A model generated the notes under the pieces. That model searched no databases. It was not told the origin of the DNA and saw only the letters and a list, made by a program, of their open reading frames with translations. A stretch of DNA of 36,024 nucleotides, taken from Gemmatimonadales bacterium UBA2960. GTDB taxonomy: Bacteria > Gemmatimonadota > Gemmatimonadetes > Longimicrobiales > Gaopeijiaceae. Made by a program: the position numbers and the translations under genes. Shown here in pieces: positions 1 through 7,232 of this stretch. How positions within the stretch are numbered: position 1 is the first letter of the stretch; every line of letters begins with the position of its first letter. The stretch spans positions 1 to 36,024 of the forward strand of contig DEBI01000109.1 of assembly GCA_002348465.1 (NCBI GenBank), given 5' to 3'.

Positions 1-594
1 GCGCTTATGTGGGCCGCCGTCTTTGCGTTGCATTGGCCCAGCCCAGAGGCATTCCGAGGCGCGATCTTTCTGGCGATCATCTTTGGAATCTCCATTTCGG
101 ACGCGCGCTTCTATGTGATCCCCGATCAGTTTTCGGTCGGAGGAACGCTTGTCGGAATTTTTCTTGCGGTTCTTCCGGGGGGAATTGATATAGTGGCGTC
201 CGTCATTGGAGCGGTGCTCGGCTATGGCGTTCTTTGGTTCGTCGGGATTGCTGGCACCTGGCTTATTGCGAGAATCTCTCCTCACAGGCTAGAGAGAATG
301 GGAGTAGATCAAGCCATGGGTGGGGGTGACATCAAGATGTCCATGATGATCGGAGCCTTCGTGGGGGTGGAAGGGATAGCTCTGACTGTCTTCATTGCTT
401 CAGCATTGGCAATCGTTATTGCATTAGCTCAATCGATTCCGGCTGCTCTGGCTCGGAACGAAGACGGTGATATGGAGATGGGTGGGCTGATCCCGTTCGG
501 AGTTTTTATGGCGGCGGGCGGTGCGATCTCCTACGTGTGGGGCGACGCCATGATAGCGTGGTACGTCAAATCCCTCCTCGGAGTCGCTGGTTAG
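1..594 (+). CDS. Prepilin peptidase (type IV leader peptidase, A24 family), 5' truncated by window edge
   Basis: This membrane aspartic protease would cleave the leader of type IV pilin or type II secretion pseudopilin precursors at the inner membrane. The reading frame is open to base 1, so the ATG at 7 is probably internal. The N-terminal methyltransferase part with its Cys pairs, usual in the long form, is not in view. The two catalytic aspartate motifs are visible: one in ISDARFYVIPD near residues 30-40 and the other in MGGGDIKM near residue 108, which matches the family GxGD signature. Hydrophobic helices surround both. No pilus genes follow, and the next genes run on the opposite strand. 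Whether the upstream half is the long or short form cannot be judged here. Confidence 0.88.
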   Translation, partial: ALMWAAVFALHWPSPEAFRGAIFLAIIFGISISDARFYVIPDQFSVGGTLVGIFLAVLPGGIDIVASVIGAVLGYGVLWFVGIAGTWLIARISPHRLERMGVDQAMGGGDIKMSMMIGAFVGVEGIALTVFIASALAIVIALAQSIPAALARNEDGDMEMGGLIPFGVFMAAGGAISYVWGDAMIAWYVKSLLGVAG

Positions 595-604
595 CTATCG
601 CTTC

Positions 605-784
605 TCAGGGGTCTGAACAATCACGCTTGTATCCGCACTGTTCGCAGATCAGCTTGCAGTGCAGGTTGAGCATAGGGACTCCGCACAGGTCACAGAGGTA
701 GATTTGGTTCTCGGTCTGGGCAGGGACTCTGCCTTCAGCGTTTTCTGACAACGTATCAACTCTAGATCTCTGCTCGTCCGCCAT
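605..784 (-). CDS. Small zinc-ribbon protein, 59 residues
   Basis: This short ORF starts at the ATG whose complement is 782-784 and ends with TGA at 605-607. After about 30 polar residues come two Cys-x2-Cys knuckles, CDLC (residues 31-34) and CEQC (47-50), with extra Cys/His at 43, 46 and 56. This is a typical rubredoxin-like zinc ribbon. Its start lies 23 bases inside the end of the carbonic-anhydrase-like gene, so it is probably translationally coupled and is the last gene of the moxR-CNNM-gammaCA operon. A weak purine-rich stretch (agagag) precedes the start. The function is unknown. A metal-binding or protein-interaction role is inference from the cysteines. Confidence 0.72.
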   Translation of the reverse strand: MADEQRSRVDTLSENAEGRVPAQTENQIYLCDLCGVPMLNLHCKLICEQCGYKRDCSDP

Positions 785-1337
785 CGCTGCTCTCTGTGTC
801 GGGATTACCTGTGCCTATCCCCTGACGCAGGTATTCACGCGACAGTGATACGTAATGGGCTCCGCCTCCCTTGATCCACTCTGCCGCAGATCCGTCCAAC
901 TTCTTCTTCACTTTGCCTGGCACCCCTGCGACAAGGCTTCGCGCTGGTATTTCAGCATTCTCAAGCACTACGGTGTTCGCTGCCACTAAGCATTCCTCAT
1001 CCACTATTGCATTCTGGAGGATCGTGGCATTCATCCCTATAACGGTCCTATCTCCGATCGTGCAGCTTTCCAGCTTGGCTCCGTGTCCCATAGTCACATC
1101 AGTGCCAATGACTGTGGGGCCCCATCGACCAACATGGACAACACAGTTTTCCTGGATGCTCGTTCGGGGACCTATAACTATTCCGTGGCTTGGATCGTCT
1201 CCCCGCAGGACCGCCCCGAACCAGATGCTTGCTCCGGCTTCAACCTTCACATTTCCTATGATCACAGCGCTTGGCGCGAGGAAGACCGAGGGATGAATTT
1301 GTGGCGACTTTCCGTCGAACTCGAGGATGGTAGCCAT
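762..1337 (-). CDS. Gamma-carbonic-anhydrase-like hexapeptide-repeat protein
   Basis: The protein has about 191 residues and consists of isoleucine/valine-rich hexapeptide repeats that form a left-handed beta helix, the fold of the gamma-carbonic anhydrase/YrdA/PaaY family. Family members are trimers that bind a metal between subunits through three histidines. Here His68 (VVH) and His85 (MGH) are present, and the RGDD loop near residue 46 is conserved. The usual third His, five residues after the second, is Glu90 (GHGAKLESC). Carbonic anhydrase activity is therefore uncertain. The ATG at 1337 shares its A with the stop codon of the upstream CNNM gene (TGATG), and a GTG at 1340 is an alternative start. 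The order CNNM, gammaCA, zinc ribbon suggests one transcript. Confidence 0.85.
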   Translation of the reverse strand: MATILEFDGKSPQIHPSVFLAPSAVIIGNVKVEAGASIWFGAVLRGDDPSHGIVIGPRTSIQENCVVHVGRWGPTVIGTDVTMGHGAKLESCTIGDRTVIGMNATILQNAIVDEECLVAANTVVLENAEIPARSLVAGVPGKVKKKLDGSAAEWIKGGGAHYVSLSREYLRQGIGTGNPDTESSDGGRAEI

Positions 1338-2587
1338 CACTCATCAGCCTCTTCTTCGGCAGCTCTTCTGCGAGTCACACGTGCACGAAGTACTTGCGTT
1401 TCAGATGACTGCAGAATGTCAATTCGTGCAACCGACGTCACCAAATATTCTCCGGATTCGGGCACGTGCCCCAATTCTTCAAGCAAGAACCCGTTCAACG
1501 ATCTGTGCTCACCTTGAGGAAGAGCAATGTCGAGCTCTTCGTCGAGGTCTCTAAGGTCGACTCCGGCGTCACACTCTACGACGTCGTCACTAATGCGTTG
1601 GATCTCTTCTTCATCGAGGTCCGTTTCGTCGTGGATTTCGCCTACGAGTTCCTCAAGGATGTCCTCTAGTGTGATAAGACCATCTGTGCCGCCGAATTCG
1701 TCTGCCACGATCCCCATGTGGATGCGACGCGCTTGGAATTCTTGGAGAAGTTCGGTCAGTGATCGTGAGCCAGGAACGAAGAATGGATCGTGGGCTAAGT
1801 CGGCAACGCTCCGGTCGAGTTCGCCTCCGACGAAGCTCTCGTATATCTCTCGGACGTAGACTATCCCAGTCACGTCATCGACAGAGTCTTTGTAAACAGG
1901 CACGCGGCTGTACGGGACCTGCGTTAGGGTCGTTACGATATCCCTAAGTTTGAGGTCCTCTTGCCAGGCAAAAATATCGACCCGGGGAACCATCACGTCC
2001 CAAGCAGTGAGTTCGTCCAGCCGGAATGCGCGCTCTACAAGGAGACTCTCACCCTCTTCAAGCACCCCTTCTTCTTTGCCAATCTCTTGGATCTCCCGAA
2101 GCTCGCGCTGCGCATCTGAGACGGTGTCGTCATTGCCGCCAATGTGGTACTCCAGCCGCTCAACTGGCCGCACAAGTGGACGAGCGAACCTTTCGACTAA
2201 AAGTAGCATTCCTGCCGAGGAAAGCGCGAGCCTGATTGGTCTTCGCGCTGCGATTAGGTGAGGGATTAGGTCTGCGATCGTGAGCACTAATACTAAACCA
2301 AGCAAGGTACTCGTCACCTGTCCCAATCGGCCCCATGTCGAGACACCTGTTAGTGCGATTAACGCTAGGGCCGAGAGATTTAGAACAGTGGTCGTGACAC
2401 GAACGCTAGCCTGAACTGCGTGCTTGTGTTCTCGGGCTGCGTCTATGTTTTCGGCACCGTCAAAGCCTTCTTCAACCAGAGTTCTGGTGTGCGAACGCGT
2501 AATATGGAAGACCGAATCGTGGACTGCTGTAAGGATCGCTGACATTAGAAGAAGTCCGACGACGATCGCAGCATATAGAACCATCAT
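1337..2587 (-). CDS. CNNM/CorC (HlyC) family CBS-domain membrane protein
   Basis: This is a 416-residue protein with the usual three-part layout. An N-terminal DUF21/CNNM transmembrane region spans about residues 1-140 with three to four hydrophobic helices. A pair of CBS domains spans about 190-315, including VMVPRVDI and a second repeat ending in the family motif GGTDGLITLEDILEELVGEI. A C-terminal CorC_HlyC (transporter-associated) domain spans about 330-405, with a RSLNGFLLEELG core and a highly charged tail. Relatives are implicated in magnesium or cobalt efflux, and older names such as hemolysin are not supported here. It lies 62 bases downstream of moxR and overlaps the carbonic-anhydrase-like gene, so it is probably co-transcribed. 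Confidence 0.9.
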   Translation of the reverse strand: MMVLYAAIVVGLLLMSAILTAVHDSVFHITRSHTRTLVEEGFDGAENIDAAREHKHAVQASVRVTTTVLNLSALALIALTGVSTWGRLGQVTSTLLGLVLVLTIADLIPHLIAARRPIRLALSSAGMLLLVERFARPLVRPVERLEYHIGGNDDTVSDAQRELREIQEIGKEEGVLEEGESLLVERAFRLDELTAWDVMVPRVDIFAWQEDLKLRDIVTTLTQVPYSRVPVYKDSVDDVTGIVYVREIYESFVGGELDRSVADLAHDPFFVPGSRSLTELLQEFQARRIHMGIVADEFGGTDGLITLEDILEELVGEIHDETDLDEEEIQRISDDVVECDAGVDLRDLDEELDIALPQGEHRSLNGFLLEELGHVPESGEYLVTSVARIDILQSSETQVLRARVTRRRAAEEEADE

Positions 2588-2649
2588 CGAGGGCTCCCCG
2601 CATCACCGTAACTACTCGGAGGTTGTTCTGTCACCTCAGGCTATTTCCG

Positions 2650-3666
2650 TCAGGTCCAACCCTGGCTCTCCTTGAGGAGTTCTTCGATCACGTCGCGCGT
2701 CGTTCGACCATCGGCTTCAGCTTCGAAGTTCAATACGAGGCGATGCGCCAGCACGGCTGGCGCCACTGCGCGCACATCATCATATGATGGAACTGCTGCT
2801 CCGCGCGATGCTGCCCGCGCCTTTGCACCCAACACGAGGTATTGCGAGGCACGTGGCCCTGCGCCCCATGATACGTAGTTCTCAGTCACCGAGGCGGCCT
2901 CGTCTCCGGGGCGGGTGGCACGTGCCAGATGGACTGCAAACGAGACCAGAGATGGCGGAACTGGAATACGCCGCACTAGTCCTTGAAGTTCGATCAACTC
3001 CTGAGCGGTGATGACGCTTCCCACCTCCTGCTCCGTGCCTCCTGTGGTTCTCATAGCGACCTCTTCCTCTTCTTCCCGGGACGGATAGTAGATCGGAAGC
3101 TCGAGCATAAAGCGGTCCAGTTGCGCTTCAGGAAGAGGGTAGGTTCCTTCCTGCTCAATAGGATTCTGCGTTGCGAGCACAAAGAACGGTCTTGGAAGAG
3201 TGTGCGTCTCGCCCGCAGCTGTAACTGCCCTTTCCTGCATCGCTTCAAGGAGGGCAGCTTGTGTCTTGGGTGGGGTGCGGTTGATTTCGTCTGCTAGAAC
3301 TATGTTGGCAAATACCGGACCTTTCACAAATCTGAACACGCGACGTCCGGTTGTTCGATCCTCTTCGATTACCTCAGTCCCCGTTATGTCGGTCGGCATC
3401 AGGTCAGGCGTAAACTGAATTCGACTGAACTCTAAATCGAGTGCATCTGCTACCGTCTGCACGAGGAGGGTTTTTGCGAGACCGGGGACGCCAACCAGAA
3501 GCGCATGCCCATTGGCCAGCAAGGCCACCAGCATTTCATCAATCACCTCGCGTTGTCCTACAATGCGCTTTTCCACTTCCAAACGCATAGACGCGGCGAC
3601 CTCGGCTGCCCTTTCGAGGAGCTCTATGTCACGGTCGATTGCTTGAGTTTGCTCGGTTATAGCCAT
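2650..3666 (-). CDS. MoxR-family AAA+ ATPase
   Basis: This 338-residue ATPase carries the MoxR signatures. Walker A is GVPGLAKT at residues 59-66, Walker B is in IVLADEINRTPPKTQ, and the sensor region reads FVLATQNPIEQEGTYPLPEA followed by the arginine-finger segment QLDRF. MoxR proteins act as chaperone-like ATPases that mature metal-binding or VWA-domain partners. The usual neighbours (DUF58, VWA and transglutaminase genes) are absent here. Instead the CNNM protein gene follows 62 bases downstream. The ATG at 3666 has a purine-rich aaggaa just before it. The gene diverges from the ATP synthase operon and shares a 384-base intergenic region with it. Confidence 0.93.
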   Translation of the reverse strand: MAITEQTQAIDRDIELLERAAEVAASMRLEVEKRIVGQREVIDEMLVALLANGHALLVGVPGLAKTLLVQTVADALDLEFSRIQFTPDLMPTDITGTEVIEEDRTTGRRVFRFVKGPVFANIVLADEINRTPPKTQAALLEAMQERAVTAAGETHTLPRPFFVLATQNPIEQEGTYPLPEAQLDRFMLELPIYYPSREEEEEVAMRTTGGTEQEVGSVITAQELIELQGLVRRIPVPPSLVSFAVHLARATRPGDEAASVTENYVSWGAGPRASQYLVLGAKARAASRGAAVPSYDDVRAVAPAVLAHRLVLNFEAEADGRTTRDVIEELLKESQGWT

Positions 3667-3754
3667 TCCTTAGTTCCTGTGCGGCATTCAATCGTCCGAG
3701 TACGGACCGCACTGGAAGTAAGCGCGATGAAGCGGCTCGGGACCGGCGCGAAGA

Positions 3755-3780
3755 TTGACGGAGCTAATGGGATCCGTCAA
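3755..3780. promoter_or_regulatory. Perfect 8-bp inverted repeat, operator-like
   Basis: TTGACGGA at 3755-3762 and its exact reverse complement TCCGTCAA at 3773-3780 are separated by 10 bases. The arm spacing puts the half-site centres 18 bases apart. It lies about 90 bases upstream of the moxR start and about 110 bases upstream of the candidate atp promoter. It could be a dimeric regulator site or an RNA hairpin, and no T-run of terminator type directly follows either arm. Confidence 0.4.
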
Positions 3781-3890
3781 GCAGTTAACGGTTCTTTTTC
3801 CGGGAACACTCGAACTATGGGCAGGATGATTCACCGAGACGGGACTGGCGATGGGCTGAGTCGTTTCTAACGCGCGCTTGAATGTAGACT

Positions 3891-3918
3891 GTGACACGTG
3901 ATCGCGGATCCTCATAAT
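3891..3918 (+). promoter_or_regulatory. Candidate sigma70-type promoter for the atp operon
   Basis: GTGACA at 3891-3896 matches the -35 consensus at five of six positions. After a 16-base spacer, CATAAT at 3913-3918 matches the -10 consensus at five of six. Transcription would start near 3925, giving a leader of about 125 bases to the atpZ TTG start. The call rests on motif match and position only. Confidence 0.42.
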
Positions 3919-4050
3919 CTATAGTGTTTAAGGGTGTTTCAGCGGTTGTTGAACAGCTTGCGCATTTTTTCACAAGGACTATGTTTTCTCGGCTCCGCAG
4001 AGGTCGTTTTCTTAGGTAAAGCGATGTCCGGGTGCCCGAGGGGGTTCGGT

Positions 4051-4308
4051 TTGAAGCAGCGACCTGAACAGTCAGATGATCAGCTTAAGGAAGTGGTGCG
4101 AGCATCTGGTCAATTCATGGGTCACGGTCTGACTTGGGCCCTCGCCGTTTTGTTCTTCATGGGTTTTGGATTCTGGGCTGATGGAAAACTGGGGACAGGA
4201 CCCATTCTGATGGTGATTGGTGCGTTCGTAGGCGGCGGAGCGGGTTTCTACAGCTTGTATTTTCACATAGTGATTGAACCGAGACAGCGGGAAGACGACC
4301 AGCAATGA
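4051..4308 (+). CDS. atpZ: AtpZ/AtpI-like small membrane protein of the ATP synthase operon
   Basis: This is a small protein with two membrane helices (residues about 28-45 and 52-74), in the position and of the size of AtpZ, whose gene commonly opens F-type ATP synthase operons. The family is linked to assembly of the c-ring, or to Ca/Mg transport together with AtpI. The frame is open back to an ATG at 3934. I prefer the TTG at 4051 because gaggggg lies six bases before it, and it gives an 85-residue protein starting MKQRPEQ. The ATG at 4024 is an alternative with a weaker aggt element. The stop codon overlaps the start of the next gene (ATGA). Confidence 0.72.
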   Translation: MKQRPEQSDDQLKEVVRASGQFMGHGLTWALAVLFFMGFGFWADGKLGTGPILMVIGAFVGGGAGFYSLYFHIVIEPRQREDDQQ

Positions 4309-4679
4309 GGGCTTCCTTGAAGTACGCGTCAGCGTGCGTGATTCTCGTATCGACTGTTTTGGTCGGACTTTGGCCGTTCCTAGATGATGCGGGTAGGTCT
4401 GGGACGCTCGTCGCTGCAGCTTTGGCGATTCCCGTCCAAACCATCGCTTTTTGGGCCTTGATACGCTTTCGAGATGAGGTCAACCGCTTCCTAGCCGTGT
4501 GGATAGGTGGGACGTTAGTTCGTATGGCTGTGATCGGAATTGGGGCGGTCATCGCCACAAAATCGGGCGCTGATTTTGCTATACCAATGCTCCTCGCGCT
4601 CGCGGGATTTCTCTTCGGCCTACTTTTGCTTGAGCCGTTCTACTTCCGGACCCAGTCAAGCGAAACGGTTCGGGCTTAG
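4305..4679 (+). CDS. atpI: ATP synthase subunit I (AtpI-like), four-helix membrane protein
   Basis: This 124-residue protein is almost entirely hydrophobic, with about four membrane helices, and sits directly before atpB, where atpI is normally found. AtpI is thought to help c-ring assembly. Sequence conservation in this family is low, so the call rests on topology and position. It overlaps atpZ by four bases (ATGA), and its stop is immediately followed by the atpB ATG, which indicates translational coupling. Confidence 0.72.
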   Translation: MRASLKYASACVILVSTVLVGLWPFLDDAGRSGTLVAAALAIPVQTIAFWALIRFRDEVNRFLAVWIGGTLVRMAVIGIGAVIATKSGADFAIPMLLALAGFLFGLLLLEPFYFRTQSSETVRA

Positions 4680-5603
4680 ATGAAGCTTATGGCCGTGCTA
4701 CAGGGTGCTGCTCACGCCGCTCAGGAACATGGGGGTGGTGCAGAAAATGGCCCTGACCTCCAGTACATGTTGATGCATCATCTTCTAGACGGGGCGGAAC
4801 TAGAGTTCCAGCTACTTGGATTTGGGCCGGTCATCCACCTGCCGCACTTCGATCCGATACACATTGGACCACTTACACTAGACCTTTCTCCGACGAAGCA
4901 CGTAGTCTTCTTATTCTTGGCTGCGCTTGTGTGTTTGGCGATTTTTGTGCCCATCGGACGAGCGATGAAAAACAAGTTTTCAAATCGGGCGCCAACTGGT
5001 TTAGCTAACGCGATGGAAGCGATGGTTCTTTATTTTCGCGACGAGGTTGTGCGCAGGAATATCAGTCACGGAGCGGATTCTTACACGGGGTACATACTCA
5101 CGCTCTTCTTTTTCATTCTGTTTATGAATCTGTTGGGGTTAGTCCCGTTTGGTTCAACAGCGACAGGAAATTTCATGGTAACAGGCGCTCTGGCGCTGGT
5201 GACTTTTGTTGTAACTGAAATTTCCGGAATGAGAGCGCTCGGTTTTGCAGGGTACATGGGCACGATTTTCTATGCTCCGAAGGGTATGAACCCTCTAGGA
5301 ACGGCGATCATGCTCGTGATCCTCACTCCCGTAGAGTTTCTAGGGAAACTCACGAAGCCATTCGCTCTGATGATCCGGCTTTTCGCTAACATGATGGCTG
5401 GTCATACTCTCGTTCTCTCGCTTCTCGGCCTGATATTCATATTCGCAAGTGGTGGGGCGATTGTTGCCGGAGGAGTGACATTAGCTTCCATAGCGATGGT
5501 GTCCGGGATCATGATTCTCGAACTATTTGTGGCGTTTCTTCAGGCTTACATCTTCGCGTTGTTGACAGCCGTGTTCATCGGCCAGATTCAGCATGCGCAC
5601 TAG
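4680..5603 (+). CDS. atpB: ATP synthase F0 subunit a
   Basis: This 307-residue subunit a forms the proton half-channels beside the c-ring. The essential arginine is Arg233 in the motif MIRLFANMMAGH. The last helix, with FVAFLQAYIFALLTAVFIG, carries the conserved Gln. An N-terminal stretch of about 70 residues, rich in His, precedes the first helix (about 74-92). Such an extension is seen in several non-proteobacterial phyla. The ATG begins on the base after the atpI stop. Confidence 0.97.
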   Translation: MKLMAVLQGAAHAAQEHGGGAENGPDLQYMLMHHLLDGAELEFQLLGFGPVIHLPHFDPIHIGPLTLDLSPTKHVVFLFLAALVCLAIFVPIGRAMKNKFSNRAPTGLANAMEAMVLYFRDEVVRRNISHGADSYTGYILTLFFFILFMNLLGLVPFGSTATGNFMVTGALALVTFVVTEISGMRALGFAGYMGTIFYAPKGMNPLGTAIMLVILTPVEFLGKLTKPFALMIRLFANMMAGHTLVLSLLGLIFIFASGGAIVAGGVTLASIAMVSGIMILELFVAFLQAYIFALLTAVFIGQIQHAH

Positions 5604-5678
5604 CAGTTCTATTTGGATTTCAAGTATCAGTAAATGATTTTAACCCGTCGTTAACGACAAACTTCCAAGGAAAGCGAA

Positions 5679-5945
5679 ATGCTCTACGGAATGCTCACCG
5701 TTGTTCAGGAAACTGCTGCCGCCTCAGGTGGACTAGACCTGCTCGGCGCTGGAATAGGTATCGGACTTGCAGTCATCGGTGCAGGAATCGGCATCGGTCA
5801 AATTGGAAACGGTGTAGCCCAGGGAATCGCCCGTCAGCCAGAGGCTGCCGCCACGATTCAGGGGGCTGGAATCATTCTCGCCGCGCTGATTGAGGGTGCT
5901 GCTCTGTTCGGACTAGTGATCGCGCTTCTCTTCAAGTTCTTCTAA
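5679..5945 (+). CDS. atpE: ATP synthase F0 subunit c
   Basis: This 88-residue hairpin protein has two helices joined by the polar loop ARQPEA (residues 51-56). Glu72 in helix 2 (AALIEGAALFG) is the ion-carrying carboxylate. The residues after it are Gly-Ala instead of the Ser/Thr typical of sodium-binding rings, so proton coupling is more likely. An extra N-terminal stretch of about 18 residues precedes the first glycine-rich helix. A good ribosome site, aaggaaag, precedes the ATG. A 75-base gap separates it from atpB. Confidence 0.97.
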   Translation: MLYGMLTVVQETAAASGGLDLLGAGIGIGLAVIGAGIGIGQIGNGVAQGIARQPEAAATIQGAGIILAALIEGAALFGLVIALLFKFF

Positions 5946-6039
5946 TCAGCGGTGTCCTCGATCACGGTTAAGTGATGAGTAAGGAATGGGCTATTGGCAT
6001 TTGGCTCATTCACCGTGCTGGAAGTATTACGGAGAGATA

Positions 6040-6627
6040 ATGAGAGCCAGTCAAATCACAGTTGTAGTTTATGCGCTTGCGGCATCCCCAATTGAGCTAT
6101 TTGGTCAAGGGGGAGAAGGTGGTGGTGGCCTATACGATATAAATACAGGTCTCAGCTTTTGGACCTTGGTCGTATTCGGTATCCTCGTCTTCATCTTGGG
6201 GAAGTACGCTTGGGGGCCCATCTTGGCTGCTGTCGATGCCCGCGAGAAGGGAATCCAAGCGGCGCTAGACGAGGCTGCAGAGCAGAATCAGGAAGCTGAG
6301 ACACTTCTCGAGAAATACAAAGAAAATCTCGCTGACGCACGTCGACAGGCTAATGAGCTTTTAGCTGAAGGAAAGGCGGCAGGTGACTCTATCCGAATGG
6401 AGATTGAGGAGAAGGCGAGAGGCGAGGCCCAGTCAATCATTGAGCGGGCTCGTGCCGAGATCGAACGTGAGCGTGATGCCGCTATCGCCGAAATCAAAAG
6501 AGAGTCGGTTGATCTGGCTTTGTCTGCGGCGACGCGGCTGATTAAAGAAAATCTGGACCAAGAAAAAGACCGAGCGCTTGTTGAGCGTTATCTGGCTGAG
6601 ATGGGTGGGGCTGGAGGTGAGCGTTGA
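6040..6627 (+). CDS. atpF: ATP synthase F0 subunit b
   Basis: This is the peripheral stalk subunit: one membrane helix (about residues 40-56), then a long charged, Ala/Glu/Arg-rich amphipathic helix suited to a right-handed coiled coil. The frame is open from 5986, but the ATG at 6040 follows ggagag and gives 195 residues, so I chose it. The first 30 residues include a short hydrophobic stretch and a glycine-rich segment (GGEGGGG) before the membrane helix, so the N terminus may be a cleaved signal or a periplasmic tail. The end overlaps atpH. Confidence 0.94.
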   Translation: MRASQITVVVYALAASPIELFGQGGEGGGGLYDINTGLSFWTLVVFGILVFILGKYAWGPILAAVDAREKGIQAALDEAAEQNQEAETLLEKYKENLADARRQANELLAEGKAAGDSIRMEIEEKARGEAQSIIERARAEIERERDAAIAEIKRESVDLALSAATRLIKENLDQEKDRALVERYLAEMGGAGGER

Positions 6628-7199
6628 GGGACGAAACTGTAGCGCGGAATTACGCAGAGACACTTTTCGAGTTAGCCCTGCGAAACGAAGCTCTTCAGGA
6701 GTACGGAGATGCCGTCGCAACGGTCGCGAAGCTGATCGAAGAAGATCCGAAGTTCCGCTTGTTCATCGAGACCCCGCGAATTGATGACGCTGACAAAAAG
6801 AATGTGGTCAAGAAGGCCTTTGAAGCGTCTTTGCCCAAGCATGTCGTGAATTTCGTTCTAGTTACAATTGACAAGAGACGTCAGCGGCTTTTGCGGTCGA
6901 TTTCTAATCAGTATCAAGTACTGCTCGATGCTCACTTGGGAAGGGAGCACGTGCAGGTAACGGTGGCCCGTCAAGTGGACGAAGCCACTCGTGAGTTGAT
7001 TGCGGGAAAGCTCTCTGTGGCACTTGGCAAAAGAGCGATCCCACACTTCCGGGTAGAAGCAGGGATCCTGGGAGGCCTCGTGGTACGTACAGGGGACACG
7101 ATCTACGATGGATCGGTCCGAAGGCGGATGGAAGGGTTGCGCCGCCAAATGCTCGCGGCCGACCTGCCCACCGACTCCGGTGAAGCAGCGACAGCCTAA
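6624..7199 (+). CDS. atpH: ATP synthase F1 subunit delta
   Basis: This 191-residue delta (OSCP) subunit links the top of F1 to the b stalk. The N-terminal helical domain begins VARNYAETLFELA, matching the family. The C-terminal part carries the conserved GGLVVRTGDTIYDGSVRRRME block. It uses a TTG start overlapping the atpF stop (TTGA), preceded by the strong site ggaggtgag. About 20 residues at the C terminus look disordered. Confidence 0.95.
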   Translation: MRDETVARNYAETLFELALRNEALQEYGDAVATVAKLIEEDPKFRLFIETPRIDDADKKNVVKKAFEASLPKHVVNFVLVTIDKRRQRLLRSISNQYQVLLDAHLGREHVQVTVARQVDEATRELIAGKLSVALGKRAIPHFRVEAGILGGLVVRTGDTIYDGSVRRRMEGLRRQMLAADLPTDSGEAATA

Positions 7200-7232
7200 A
7201 CCGAATTTAAACTCTAGAATCCAGACAATAAG

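Larger units (their letters stand above)
3667..4050. other. Divergent intergenic region between moxR and the atp operon
   Basis: These 384 bases separate moxR (minus) from atpZ (plus). I see no convincing coding frame. They hold a perfect 8-base inverted repeat with a 10-base spacer at 3755-3780 and a plausible plus-strand promoter at 3891-3918, both listed separately. A second, weaker promoter candidate is TTGCGC-16-TATGTT at 3958-3985. If the atpZ start is taken at the upstream ATG (4024) the region is shorter by 27 bases. Confidence 0.5.

Noticed and set aside
5679..5945. Sodium-type c-ring
   Set aside because: A Gln is present in helix 1 but not at the expected register, and the residues after Glu72 are Gly-Ala instead of Ser/Thr with a Tyr nearby.
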